A program made the position numbers and the translations under genes. Of a stretch of 18,872 nt of DNA, positions 6,677-12,653 are shown one piece after another; within the stretch, counting starts at the first letter, position 1, and each line of letters begins with the position of its first letter. Below the pieces are notes generated by a model. That model did no database searches. It saw only the letters and a program-made list of their open reading frames with translations, and was not told the origin of the DNA. The DNA lies in contig DASWMI010000046.1 in assembly GCA_036399835.1 (NCBI GenBank), positions 1 through 18,872 on the forward strand, written 5' to 3'. Source of the stretch: DASYML01 sp036399835 (GTDB lineage Bacteria > Acidobacteriota > Blastocatellia > Pyrinomonadales > Pyrinomonadaceae).

Positions 6677-7156
6677 TTACATGACGGGAGGCGACTGCGG
6701 GGCGCGTGTAATCAAAGTGGCTGCGCCGCCGGCTTTCTCTATCTTTTCGCGCGCGCTCCTGGTAAAACGGTGCGCCGAGATACGCAGCGCCTTTGACAGC
6801 TCGCCCGTGCCGAGCACGACGACATCGCGTTTGGCCTTCTTAATCAGCCCGCGCTCGTGCAGCACTTCCGGCGTTATCTCGTCGTTGGCATCGAAGGAGC
6901 GTTCGAGGGCCGAGAGGCTGACTTCAATCCATTCCTTCTTGAAGATGTTGGTAAAGCCGCGCTTTGGCAGACGACGCTGCAAGGGCATCTGCCCGCCCTC
7001 GAAACCGATCTTGGACGAATAGCCCGAACGTGATTTCTGCCCCTTGTTGCCGCGCCCGGCGGTCTTGCCCAGACCCGAACCCGGACCGCGACCCAGACGC
7101 TTCTTCTTATGTGTAGAGCCTTCCGGCGCACGCAGATTATTAAGACTGATAGCCAT
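6677..7156 (-). CDS. rplO: 50S ribosomal protein L15
   Basis: L15 binds 23S rRNA and enters late in 50S assembly. The basic, glycine-rich N-terminal extension that threads into rRNA is typical: KKKRLGRGPGSGLGKTAGRG, then GQKSRSGY and GFEGGQMPLQRRLPKRGF. The globular C-terminal domain includes VVVLGTGELSKALRISAHRF and the final KAGGAATLI. At 159 aa it is a little longer than the E. coli 144, with a short APQSPPVM tail. The Shine-Dalgarno match (GGGGT) is weak. It precedes the 211-nt gap before secY. Confidence 0.97.
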   Translation of the reverse strand: MAISLNNLRAPEGSTHKKKRLGRGPGSGLGKTAGRGNKGQKSRSGYSSKIGFEGGQMPLQRRLPKRGFTNIFKKEWIEVSLSALERSFDANDEITPEVLHERGLIKKAKRDVVVLGTGELSKALRISAHRFTRSAREKIEKAGGAATLITRAPQSPPVM

Positions 7157-7177
7157 TTTGTGATTTACCCCGTTAAT

Positions 7178-7237
7178 GAATCTGCGATTTTCGATAGGAG
7201 AGAGTTTTATTCTCTTTCAATCTAAAATCGCAAATTC
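7178..7237. repeat. Palindromic element, GATTTnn class, rpmD-rplO junction
   Basis: Arms at 7178-7204 and 7212-7237 form one long hairpin of about 26 bp with a few mismatches and a 7-nt loop (TTTTATT). TGCGATTTT and GAT cores pair exactly. It is the shortest spacer of the set and lacks the AAGCTTTT motif. It ends 3 nt before the rpmD stop codon. Confidence 0.9.
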
Positions 7238-7240
7238 TTC

Positions 7241-7462
7241 TTATTCAATAATACGCAGGAGGTGCGGCACGGCGGCGACGTATCCGCGCATGGCGGGCGT
7301 GTCCGGGCGCTCAAGAATCTGGTTCAGTTTCGTGAAGCCCACGCTCCTGACAATCTCTTTATGTTTCTGCGGAGTGGAGATGGCGCTGCGATAATACTGT
7401 ATCCTGATGGTCGCGCCGCCATCTTCCTGTTCCTGCTCTTTGTTCTGACTCTTTTTTGCCAT
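7241..7462 (-). CDS. rpmD: 50S ribosomal protein L30
   Basis: Small 50S protein of the spc block. The family core starts at IRIQYYRSAIS (residue 19) and includes STPQKHKEIVRSVGFTKLNQ, ending with a family-like RGYVAAVPHLLRI. I chose the ATG at 7462 (73 aa) because GAGGTG lies 6 nt upstream; an in-frame start at 7486 would place that site inside the gene. Even so, a Gln/Glu-rich N-terminal extension of about 17 residues (KKSQNKEQEQEDGG) precedes the usual 59-residue core. It lies between rpsE and rplO with an element on each side. Confidence 0.95.
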   Translation of the reverse strand: MAKKSQNKEQEQEDGGATIRIQYYRSAISTPQKHKEIVRSVGFTKLNQILERPDTPAMRGYVAAVPHLLRIIE

Positions 7463-7476
7463 CTCTTCACCTCGCA

Positions 7477-7533
7477 AACGCGTCAATCGTCAAGAGAGAT
7501 TTTTTGGTCCACTGACGATTCGGGCTTGACGTT
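7477..7533. repeat. Palindromic heptad element, CGTCAnn class, rpsE-rpmD junction
   Basis: The left arm holds CGTCAAT and CGTCAAG (about 7480-7493). The right arm, read in reverse complement, is AACGTCA, a diverged unit, then ATCGTCA (7513-7533). The spacer is AT-rich with TTTTTTGGTCC. It is the only copy with this core. The element ends 1 nt before the rpsE stop codon. Confidence 0.75.
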
Positions 7534-7534
7534 T

Positions 7535-8041
7535 TTACAACTCCTCTACCTGTTTGCCGCGCAGACGAGCCAGCTCAAGCGGGTCTTTCATCCTGAGCAG
7601 ACCATCGAAGGTTGCGCGCACAACGTTGTGCGGGTTGGTCGAGCCGAGCACCTTCGTGCGCACGTCGTGTACGCCGACCGCCTGCATGACGGCGCGGACA
7701 GCGCCTCCGGCAATGACGCCCGTTCCCTGCGAGGCAGGCTTCATCAGGACACGACCCGCGCCGTATTTGCCTATCAGCTGGTGCGGCAGGGTGTTGTTGA
7801 TGAGGGGCACGCGAATCAGATTCTTCTTGGCCGATTCGACGGCCTTCTTGATGGCGAGCGGCACTTCGCGTGCCTTGCCCGTGCCGAAGCCGACGTGGCC
7901 CGATTCATCACCGACGACGACCAGCGCCGCGAATGAAAGGTTCTTGCCGCCCTTGACCACCTTGGTCACGCGGTTGATGGAGATGACCTGGTCCTTCAGG
8001 TCAAGTCCCTGAGCTATAATCTTCTGCTTGGGTTGTCTCAT
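7535..8041 (-). CDS. rpsE: 30S ribosomal protein S5
   Basis: S5 shapes the mRNA entry channel with S3 and S4 and influences decoding accuracy. The N-terminal dsRNA-binding-like S5 domain covers about residues 13-76 (DQVISINRVTKVVKGGKNLS, VGFGTGKAREVPLAIKKAVE). The C-terminal domain follows, with LMKPASQGTGVIAGGAVRAV, GVHDVRTKVLGSTNPHNVVR and ATFDGL. At 168 aa it matches E. coli (167). AGGA lies about 8 nt upstream of the ATG. It starts 24 nt after rplR, one of the few tight junctions without an element. Confidence 0.98.
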   Translation of the reverse strand: MRQPKQKIIAQGLDLKDQVISINRVTKVVKGGKNLSFAALVVVGDESGHVGFGTGKAREVPLAIKKAVESAKKNLIRVPLINNTLPHQLIGKYGAGRVLMKPASQGTGVIAGGAVRAVMQAVGVHDVRTKVLGSTNPHNVVRATFDGLLRMKDPLELARLRGKQVEEL

Positions 8042-8065
8042 GCGTTATTCCTGACTTCGACTCTT

Positions 8066-8470
8066 TTAGGACGCGACCGCTTCCGCCTCCGCTGGCGGCG
8101 CGGCCTCTTCATCCTTGTTCAATCCGGCCTCGCGCGCGGCATCCGTCAGAGCCTTGACGCGACCGTGGTAGATGTAGCCGCCGCGATCAAAGACGACGCG
8201 CTCGACACCGGCGGCCAGCGCGCGTTCGGCGATGGTCCGGCCAATACGACGCGCGGCATCCACGTTACCGCCAGTCTTCTCGCGCAAATCCTTCTCAACG
8301 GTCGAGGCGGAAACAATCGTCCGTCCATTCTCGTCGTCAATCACCTGCGCGTAGATGTGATTCAAGCTCCTGTAGATAGCCAGGCGCGGGCGCTCCTGCG
8401 TCCCCTGCACCTTGCGCCGAATGCGCTTGTGAATCGCGCTGCGTACTGCTGCTCTATCTCTTTTTGCCAT
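8066..8470 (-). CDS. rplR: 50S ribosomal protein L18
   Basis: L18 binds 5S rRNA and, with L5 and L25-type partners, anchors it in the central protuberance. Family features are ERPRLAIYRSLNHIYAQVID, ERVVFDRGGYIYHGRVKALT and DAAREAGL near the end. At 134 aa it exceeds the E. coli 117 because of an Ala/Glu-rich C-terminal tail (NKDEEAAPPAEAEAVAS). No clear Shine-Dalgarno sequence precedes the ATG at 8470; the coding strand reads AAATTTAAAGTT there, next to a heptad element. rpsE follows after 24 nt. Confidence 0.97.
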   Translation of the reverse strand: MAKRDRAAVRSAIHKRIRRKVQGTQERPRLAIYRSLNHIYAQVIDDENGRTIVSASTVEKDLREKTGGNVDAARRIGRTIAERALAAGVERVVFDRGGYIYHGRVKALTDAAREAGLNKDEEAAPPAEAEAVAS

Positions 8471-8479
8471 AACTTTAAA

Positions 8480-8560
8480 TTTTCAGTCTTGAGTTTCCGG
8501 TTTCACTTCTGGTCCACAGAGCTAGAGCTGAAGACTTAAAACTGAGAACCGTAAACCGGT
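8480..8560. repeat. Diverged palindromic heptad element, GTTTTnn class, rplF-rplR junction
   Basis: Left arm units GTCTTGA, GTTTCCG and GTTTCAC (about 8486-8506) and right arm units TGAAGAC, TTAAAAC, TGAGAAC, CGTAAAC (about 8529-8556) are degenerate forms of the GTTTTnn repeat. The arms pair less well than in the rplD and rplV copies. The spacer lacks AAGCTTTT. The element ends 2 nt before the rplF stop codon. Confidence 0.8.
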
Positions 8561-8562
8561 TA

Positions 8563-9123
8563 TTATTTGCCGGTCTTGCCGGGCTTGAGCTTCAAGGGCA
8601 CACCGGCGTAGCGCACACCCTTGCCTTTATAGGCATCAGGCTTACGCAGGTTGTGCATCTCTGCGCAGACCTGGCCCAGCTTCTGCTTGTCTATCCCTGA
8701 GAGCGTGAGCGTCGTCTGGTACTGCTGAATGCTTCCCTTCGTCGCCATGCGCTCGGCCTTGGCGTCAATCCCTTCGGGCAGCGGAAACTCAATCGGATGC
8801 GAATAGCCAAGCGAAAAGACAATCCGCTTGGCCTGCACGTCTGCCTTGTAGCCGACGCCGACCACATCCATCTGCCTGGAAAAACCTTCGGTGACACCGA
8901 CGACGGCATTATTCGCCAGCGCGCGCGCCAGCCCATGCTGCGCCGCGAACTGGTCCGAACCGCGCTCGGCGACAAGCTCGCCGCCCTCAATCTTAAACGT
9001 GATGCCTTCAGGAATCGGAGTTCTCAAAGTCCCCTTTGGACCTTTGACTTCCAGCTCGCGTTCCTCAATCGTGATGGTCACGCCCTTCGGAATCGTAATC
9101 GCTTTCTTACCAATGCGAGACAT
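8563..9123 (-). CDS. rplF: 50S ribosomal protein L6
   Basis: L6 lies near the factor-binding region and sarcin-ricin loop of 23S rRNA. It has two similar domains: the N-terminal one starts MSRIGKKAITIPKGVTITIE with LEVKGPKGTL, and the C-terminal one includes VGVGYKADVQAKRIVFSLGY, SHPIEFPLPEGI and the signature RKPDAYKGKGVRYAG. At 186 aa it is close to the family norm (177-180) with a short KPGKTGK end. GAGG lies 5 nt upstream of the ATG, fused to the end of the GTGACnn element arm in the same way as at rpsN. Confidence 0.98.
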   Translation of the reverse strand: MSRIGKKAITIPKGVTITIEERELEVKGPKGTLRTPIPEGITFKIEGGELVAERGSDQFAAQHGLARALANNAVVGVTEGFSRQMDVVGVGYKADVQAKRIVFSLGYSHPIEFPLPEGIDAKAERMATKGSIQQYQTTLTLSGIDKQKLGQVCAEMHNLRKPDAYKGKGVRYAGVPLKLKPGKTGK

Positions 9124-9133
9124 AATTACCTCA

Positions 9134-9206
9134 GTGACAAGTGACAGGTGACGGGTGACAGGAACAAGTTTTTCTCTTGTCGCCTGTCACCTGTGACGTG
9201 TCACTA
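9134..9206. repeat. Palindromic heptad element, GTGACnn class, rpsH-rplF junction
   Basis: Four left units (GTGACAA, GTGACAG, GTGACGG, GTGACAG; 9134-9161) face four right units (GTCGCCT, GTCACCT, GTGACGT, GTCACTA; 9179-9206). The spacer is GAACAAGTTTTTCTCTT, a variant of the shared motif. The last right unit contains the rpsH stop codon (TAG on the coding strand). Confidence 0.95.
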
Positions 9207-9596
9207 ATAGATTTCTGCCAGCACTTCGCCGCCGACGTTCTCGCGGCGTGCGGTCTTGCCGCTCATCAGGCCGCGCGAAGTCGAGATGATATTGATGCCG
9301 TAGCCGCCAAGCACACGCGGAATCTCGCCCGCGCCCATGTAGACGCGGCGACCGGGGCGCGAGACTCTCTGGAGGTACGTGATCGAAGACGTGCCGCGCG
9401 CATCGTAGCGCAGGAAAATGCGCAGGCTACGCTTGACGCCCTCGCCCTTGACGACAAAGTTGTTGATATAGCCCTCTTCCTTGAGGATGCGGGCAATCTC
9501 CAGTTTCAGCTTCGAGGCCGGAATATCCACGCGCGAGTGTTTGGCCGCAATAGCATTGCGGATGCGCGTCAGCATATCGGCGATAGGATCAGTCAT
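9204..9596 (-). CDS. rpsH: 30S ribosomal protein S8
   Basis: S8 is a primary binder of 16S helix 21 and the translational repressor of the spc operon in E. coli. It starts MTDPIADMLTRIRNA, which is diagnostic, and ends with TSRGLMSGKTARRENVGGEV and LAEIY, including the conserved STSRG turn. I chose the ATG at 9596 (130 aa, exactly the E. coli length) because GGAG lies 7 nt upstream; the in-frame TTG at 9608 would overlap that site. Its TAG stop codon lies inside the heptad element arm that follows. Confidence 0.98.
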   Translation of the reverse strand: MTDPIADMLTRIRNAIAAKHSRVDIPASKLKLEIARILKEEGYINNFVVKGEGVKRSLRIFLRYDARGTSSITYLQRVSRPGRRVYMGAGEIPRVLGGYGINIISTSRGLMSGKTARRENVGGEVLAEIY

Positions 9597-9614
9597 GCTT
9601 AACTCCAAAAATCA

Positions 9615-9692
9615 GTAACAGGTGATAGGTCACAGGTGACGGGAAAGAACAAGGTTTTTATCTTGTCGCCTGTCACTTGTCACCCGTCGCGG
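9615..9692. repeat. Palindromic heptad element, GTGACnn class, rpsN-rpsH junction
   Basis: Left units GTAACAG, GTGATAG, GTCACAG, GTGACGG (9615-9642) face right units GTCGCCT, GTCACTT, GTCACCC, GTCGCGG (9665-9692). The 22-nt spacer includes GAACAAGGTTTTTATCTT. It ends 6 nt before the rpsN stop codon. Confidence 0.93.
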
Positions 9693-9698
9693 GTTTTC

Positions 9699-9884
9699 TT
9701 ACCAACTAGATTTGACGACGCCGGGAATCTGTCCTTGCAGCGCCAGTTCGCGGAAGCAGATGCGGCACAGGTTAAACTTGCGCAGGTAGCCGCGAGGCCG
9801 TCCGCAGCGCTTGCAGCGCGTGTAGGCACGCGAAGAGAACTTCGGTTTCCGGTTCGATTTAGCAATCAGTGATTTCTTTGCCAT
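9699..9884 (-). CDS. rpsN: 30S ribosomal protein S14, short zinc form (type Z)
   Basis: S14 is a 30S head protein needed late in assembly. This is the 61-residue zinc form with C24-x2-C27 and C40-x2-C43 (YTRCKRCGRPRGYLRKFNLC followed by RICFRELA). It ends in the typical GQIPGVVKSSW. It is not the longer, zinc-free form of E. coli. GAGG lies 6 nt upstream of the ATG and is joined to the heptad element in the same way as at rplF. It sits between rplE and rpsH in the standard spc position. Confidence 0.98.
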   Translation of the reverse strand: MAKKSLIAKSNRKPKFSSRAYTRCKRCGRPRGYLRKFNLCRICFRELALQGQIPGVVKSSW

Positions 9885-9893
9885 GTTACCTCA

Positions 9894-9966
9894 GTGACAG
9901 GTGACGCGTGACAGTTGACAGGAACAAGCTTTTATCTCGTCACCTGTCACCTGTTACCCGTCACTT
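9894..9966. repeat. Palindromic heptad element, GTGACnn class, rplE-rpsN junction
   Basis: Left units GTGACAG, GTGACGC, GTGACAG, TTGACAG (9894-9921) face right units GTCACCT, GTCACCT, GTTACCC, GTCACTT (9939-9966). The 17-nt spacer contains GAACAAGCTTTTATCTC. It ends 2 nt before the rplE stop codon. This is one of the best-paired copies. Confidence 0.95.
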
Positions 9967-9968
9967 CT

Positions 9969-10511
9969 TTATTGTCTAAACGGCATCCCCAGAGCCTTGA
10001 GGAGCGAGCGCGCCTGCTCGTCATCGCGCGCGGTCGTGACGATGGAGATGTTCATGCCGCGCGTTTTGTCCACCTTGTTAAAATCGATTTCGGGGAAGAT
10101 GAGCTGCTCGCGTATGCCGAGCGTGTAGTTGCCGCGCCCGTCGAAAGCCTTGGGCGAGACGCCGCGAAAGTCGCGCACGCGCGGCAGCGCGATGGCGATC
10201 AATCGGTCCAGAAACTCGTACATCCTATCGCCCCTGAGCGTGACCATGACGCCGATAGGCATCCCCTGTCGCAGCTTAAAAGAGGCTATGGATTTCTTGG
10301 CCTTCGTGATAACGGGTTTCTGTCCGGTGACGGCGCGCAGCTCGTCTGCGGCTGTGTCGAGCACCTTCGAGTTGGCGATGGCCTCGCCCATCCCCATGTT
10401 GACGACGATCTTCTCCAGGCGCGGAATCGCCATCGGATTCTCAATCCCGAACTCTTTCGAGATGGCCGGAGCAATCTCTTTCTGATAACGCTCTCTTAAT
10501 CTTGCTGCCAT
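9969..10511 (-). CDS. rplE: 50S ribosomal protein L5
   Basis: L5 binds 5S rRNA in the central protuberance and contacts the P-site tRNA and S13. The family pattern is complete: LRERYQKEIAPAISKEFGIE, PRLEKIVVNMGMGEA, TGQKPVITKAKKSIASFKLR, GVMVTLRGDRMYEFLDRL, RDFRGVSPKAFDGRGNYTLG, then EQLIFPEIDFNKVDKTRGMN. At 180 aa it equals the usual 179-180. AGAGG lies about 11 nt upstream of the ATG. In E. coli this is the gene whose start region S8 binds to repress the spc operon; here the 113-nt gap upstream has no heptad element but does contain a palindrome. Confidence 0.98.
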   Translation of the reverse strand: MAARLRERYQKEIAPAISKEFGIENPMAIPRLEKIVVNMGMGEAIANSKVLDTAADELRAVTGQKPVITKAKKSIASFKLRQGMPIGVMVTLRGDRMYEFLDRLIAIALPRVRDFRGVSPKAFDGRGNYTLGIREQLIFPEIDFNKVDKTRGMNISIVTTARDDEQARSLLKALGMPFRQ

Positions 10512-10539
10512 TGTCTTTGCTACCTCTCGCCTGGGTCTC

Positions 10540-10582
10540 GCTCCTGTGCTTTGGCAACTTCAACTCCGCGCGGAGTCGGAGC
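10540..10582 (-). promoter_or_regulatory. Palindrome in the rplE leader, possible feedback site
   Basis: ACTCCGCGCGGAGT (10563-10576) is a perfect 14-nt palindrome that can fold as a 5-bp hairpin with a GCGC loop. GGAGC (10578-10582) can pair with GCTCC (10540-10544) to close an outer stem. This is the position, just before rplE, where E. coli spc mRNA is bound by S8. I see no specific S8 recognition sequence, so the link rests on position only. Confidence 0.25.
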
Positions 10583-10624
10583 AGCTTTCGGCCCATGCGT
10601 TTCCAGGCTCTTAACTCTTTAAAG

Positions 10625-10957
10625 CTAAACTGTCTGCCCGCTGCGAGCGGCGACGCGTGTTTTGGTTCCGTCGTCCTCGACATTATATTTGACGCGCGTC
10701 GGTCCTCCGGATTGTGGGTCAACCATCTGCACGTTTGAAATATCAAGCCAGGCTTCCTTGTCAATAATGCCGCCGCCGCGATTGGCCCCGGGGTTAGCGC
10801 GTTGATGTTTCTTGATGATATTCGCGCCCTCGACCTTGACCTTGCCCTTCGCTGGATTGACTTCAAGCACGCGACCGCGCTTGCCCTTATCGCGCCCGGC
10901 AATAATGATGACCTGGTCGTTCTTTTTGATTTTGGCGCGTTTTGATCCTTGAGCCAT
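10625..10957 (-). CDS. rplX: 50S ribosomal protein L24
   Basis: L24 starts 50S assembly by binding the 5' domain of 23S rRNA. The KOW motif is KKNDQVIIIAGRDKGKRGRV (residues 11-30), followed by VNPAKGKVKVEGANIIKKH and the conserved GGGIIDKEAWLDISNVQMVD. At 110 aa it is near the usual 103-110. An excellent ribosome binding site (GGAGGTGA) lies inside the last codons of rplN, and the two genes are only 2 nt apart, so translational coupling is likely. Confidence 0.98.
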   Translation of the reverse strand: MAQGSKRAKIKKNDQVIIIAGRDKGKRGRVLEVNPAKGKVKVEGANIIKKHQRANPGANRGGGIIDKEAWLDISNVQMVDPQSGGPTRVKYNVEDDGTKTRVAARSGQTV

Positions 10958-10959
10958 CT

Positions 10960-11331
10960 TTAAATCACCTCCGGCGCGAGCGAAACTATCTTCATAAAAT
11001 TGCGGTCGCGCAGCTCGCGAGCCACTGGTCCAAAAACGCGCGTGCCAATGGGCGTATCATCCGGCTTGATGAGCACGCAGGCGTTCTGGTCAAAGCGTAT
11101 ATAAGTTCCGTCCTTGCGGCGCACCTCTTTGCGCGTGCGCACGATGACGGCGTTATGGACTGTGCCCTTCTTGACCGCACCGTCCGGCGCAGCCTCTTTG
11201 ACAGTCACCTTGATGCGGTCGCCGAGGCTCGCAATCTTCCCCGTAGAGCCGCCAATCGGCATAATCATCTCCACGCGCCGCGCACCCGAATTGTCTGCGA
11301 CCTCCAAAGAGGTCTGCATCTGAATTGCCAT
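10960..11331 (-). CDS. rplN: 50S ribosomal protein L14
   Basis: L14 binds 23S rRNA and helps form bridges to the 30S subunit. It begins MAIQMQTSLEVADNSGARRV and shows the L14 signature region VKKGTVHNAVIVRTRKEVRR. It ends in VFGPVARELRDRNFMKIVSL with APEVI. At 123 aa it has one residue more than most homologues (MIQMQT), an Ala inserted after the Met. The ribosome binding site is AACGGAGTGAGCT, shared almost base for base with rplV and rplD. Confidence 0.98.
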   Translation of the reverse strand: MAIQMQTSLEVADNSGARRVEMIMPIGGSTGKIASLGDRIKVTVKEAAPDGAVKKGTVHNAVIVRTRKEVRRKDGTYIRFDQNACVLIKPDDTPIGTRVFGPVARELRDRNFMKIVSLAPEVI

Positions 11332-11346
11332 AGCTCACTCCGTTCG
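11332..11346 (-). promoter_or_regulatory. Shared ribosome-binding module before rplN
   Basis: The coding strand reads CGAACGGAGTGAGCT directly before the ATG, with GGAGTGA as the Shine-Dalgarno core. The same 15 bases precede rplD, and a near-copy precedes rplV. Here it joins a GTGACnn element, while the other two join GTTTTnn elements. Confidence 0.8.
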
Positions 11347-11347
11347 A

Positions 11348-11425
11348 GTGACAGGTAACTGGTGACAGGTGACAGGATTAATCACTTGCTCTTTCTAGTC
11401 ACTTGTCACTCGTCACTTGTCACTA
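11348..11425. repeat. Palindromic heptad element, GTGACnn class, rpsQ-rplN junction
   Basis: Left units GTGACAG, GTAACTG, GTGACAG, GTGACAG (11348-11375) face right units GTCACTT, GTCACTC, GTCACTT, GTCACTA (11398-11425). The 22-nt spacer (11376-11397) lacks AAGCTTTT and instead has GATTAATC. It ends 3 nt before the rpsQ stop codon. Confidence 0.95.
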
Positions 11426-11428
11426 CTT

Positions 11429-11827
11429 TTACTTTGCCGCCTTCTGCACGATCTCTACGACGCGCCAGCGCTTTCTGGCCGAAAGCGGTCTGGTTTCGAC
11501 GATGCGCACCTTGTCGCCTATGCCGGCTCCGAGGTCGTCATGCGCCATGAACTTGGAAGTGCGGCGCACATAGCGGCGATACTTCGGATGCAGCACCTGC
11601 CGGTCCACACGAACGACGACAGTCTTTTGCATCTTGTCAGAAGCGACGATGCCGACCTTCTGCGCGCGATTACCGCGCTTGCCCGCTTCGGTCGCGGAAG
11701 CATTGCCCGCCTGCGAGTCAACACCGGGCGCGACCTCATGGGCCAGCTTCTCGCCGGAGTGCGTCTGCTCGACAGCTTCCGCCTCTTCCGCCGTCGGCTT
11801 TAATTCTTCCTGATTCTCTTCTGCCAT
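11429..11827 (-). CDS. rpsQ: 30S ribosomal protein S17 with acidic N-terminal extension
   Basis: S17 is a primary 16S rRNA binder with an OB fold. The S17 core runs from about residue 51: RGNRAQKVGIVASDKMQKTV, then VDRQVLHPKYRRYVRRTSKF, HDDLGAGIGDKVRIVETRPL and SARKRWRVVEIV. At 132 aa it is much longer than the usual 84-90. The first 50 residues are Glu/Ala-rich and of low complexity (MAEENQEELKPTAEEAEAVE). GAGG 7 nt before the ATG at 11827, and the lack of any ATG or GTG between it and the core, argue that the extension is translated. Confidence 0.96.
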   Translation of the reverse strand: MAEENQEELKPTAEEAEAVEQTHSGEKLAHEVAPGVDSQAGNASATEAGKRGNRAQKVGIVASDKMQKTVVVRVDRQVLHPKYRRYVRRTSKFMAHDDLGAGIGDKVRIVETRPLSARKRWRVVEIVQKAAK

Positions 11828-11845
11828 TTCTTTCCTCTTGAATCC

Positions 11846-11887
11846 TTAATCACAAAAGCTCTTATCCATTCACGCTTTTGTGATTAA
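11846..11887. repeat. Perfect 14-bp hairpin, rpmC-rpsQ junction
   Basis: TTAATCACAAAAGC (11846-11859) and its exact reverse complement (11874-11887) flank a 14-nt loop. The arms are not heptad arrays, although their inner ends AAAAGC and GCTTTT recall the spacer motif of the heptad elements. On the coding strand it lies 8 nt after the rpmC stop codon. It is not followed by a U-run, so it does not look like an intrinsic terminator. Confidence 0.85.
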
Positions 11888-11895
11888 AGACTTGC

Positions 11896-12111
11896 CTATC
11901 TGGTCAATCCCATTTCGCGCTCGCGCTGGAGCGTCTGGATACGTGCGAGCGATTTGCGCTCTTCGCGTATGCGCTTGACCGCCTCGACCTCGCCGAGCGC
12001 GAGCTTGAAGTTCAGACGAAAGAGCGACTCTTTCAGGCGTGCCGCCTCTGACTGCAAATCCTCGTCCGACAACTCGCGCAGCTTATCCACTTCTTCGCGT
12101 CTCTTAGCCAT
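11896..12111 (-). CDS. rpmC: 50S ribosomal protein L29
   Basis: L29 lies near the polypeptide exit tunnel beside L23, where trigger factor and SRP dock. It is two long helices: RREEVDKLRELSDEDLQSEA with ARLKESLFRLNFKLALGE, then AVKRIREERKSLARIQTLQR. The motif LFRLNFKLALGE is diagnostic. At 71 aa it is normal (63-72). Only 2 nt separate it from rplP, and GGAGG lies in the last codons of rplP, which suggests coupling. It ends with TAG just before the perfect hairpin. Confidence 0.97.
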   Translation of the reverse strand: MAKRREEVDKLRELSDEDLQSEAARLKESLFRLNFKLALGEVEAVKRIREERKSLARIQTLQREREMGLTR

Positions 12112-12113
12112 CT

Positions 12114-12542
12114 CTAAACCGCGCCTCCTTCTTGCTCCGTGCGCGTAACAAACCTGGTCTTGATGGGAAGCTTCTGCGCGGCCAGCCGCATGGCCTCGCG
12201 CGCGACATCCTCCGTCACGCCTTCGATCTCGTAGAGAATGCGACCGGGTTTGACGACGGCCACCCAGTATTCCGGCGCGCCCTTGCCCTTGCCCATACGC
12301 GTTTCCGCAGGCTTCTTGGTGATGGGCTTGTCCGGGAACATGCGAATCCAGATTTTGCCGCCGCGCTTGATATGACGCGTCATAGCAATACGCGCCGCTT
12401 CAATCTGCCGGTCAGTAATCCAGGCAGGCTCCAGAGCCTTTAGTCCATACTCGCCGAAGCTGATGGCAGCGCCACGGTTCGCCCGTCCCGTCATGCGCCC
12501 CTTCATCTGCTTCCGGTGCTTGACCTTCTTCGGCATCAACAT
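12114..12542 (-). CDS. rplP: 50S ribosomal protein L16
   Basis: L16 contacts the A-site tRNA elbow and is needed to complete the peptidyl transferase region. It starts MLMPKKVKHRKQMKGRMTGR and continues with ISFGEYGLKALEPAWITDRQ, EAARIAMTRHIKRGGKIWIR, MFPDKPITKKPAETRMGKGK and GAPEYWVAVVKPGRILYEIE. At 142 aa it is near the usual 136-144. I kept the first ATG because homologues begin with a similar MLxPK; a second ATG lies two codons on. AAGG about 11 nt upstream is the ribosome binding site candidate. Confidence 0.98.
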   Translation of the reverse strand: MLMPKKVKHRKQMKGRMTGRANRGAAISFGEYGLKALEPAWITDRQIEAARIAMTRHIKRGGKIWIRMFPDKPITKKPAETRMGKGKGAPEYWVAVVKPGRILYEIEGVTEDVAREAMRLAAQKLPIKTRFVTRTEQEGGAV

Positions 12543-12569
12543 GATGAATGCAACCTTTGAGTAATTTTA

Positions 12570-12651
12570 GATTTTTGATTTGCGATTTCAGATTGGACCA
12601 GGACTGAAGTTTTTCCGTCCCGCTTCAATCTGAAATCAAAAATCGCAAATT
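12570..12651. repeat. Palindromic heptad element, GATTTnn class, rpsC-rplP junction
   Basis: Left units GATTTTT, GATTTGC, GATTTCA, GATTGGA (12570-12597) face a right arm of AATCTGA, AATCAAA, AATCGCA and AATTC (about 12626-12651). The 5-mer cores pair but two of the linkers appear in swapped order between arms. The spacer has GAAGTTTTT rather than AAGCTTTT. It ends 2 nt before the rpsC stop codon. Confidence 0.93.
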
Positions 12652-12653
12652 CT

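Noticed and set aside
7505..8517. GGTCCA motif in some spacers as a second shared core
   Set aside because: TGGTCCA and TGGACCA also occur often inside coding regions of this window, so its presence in three spacers may reflect general composition.
9134..9966. Intrinsic terminators at each junction
   Set aside because: The coding-strand hairpins are long but interrupted and are not followed by U-runs. Nineteen terminators in an essential co-transcribed operon would block its own expression.
10441..10902. Minus-strand open frame across the rplX-rplE gap, out of frame with both genes
   Set aside because: It overlaps most of rplX and the start of rplE in another frame, has an Arg/Lys-rich composition typical of shifted frames, and shows no family resemblance.
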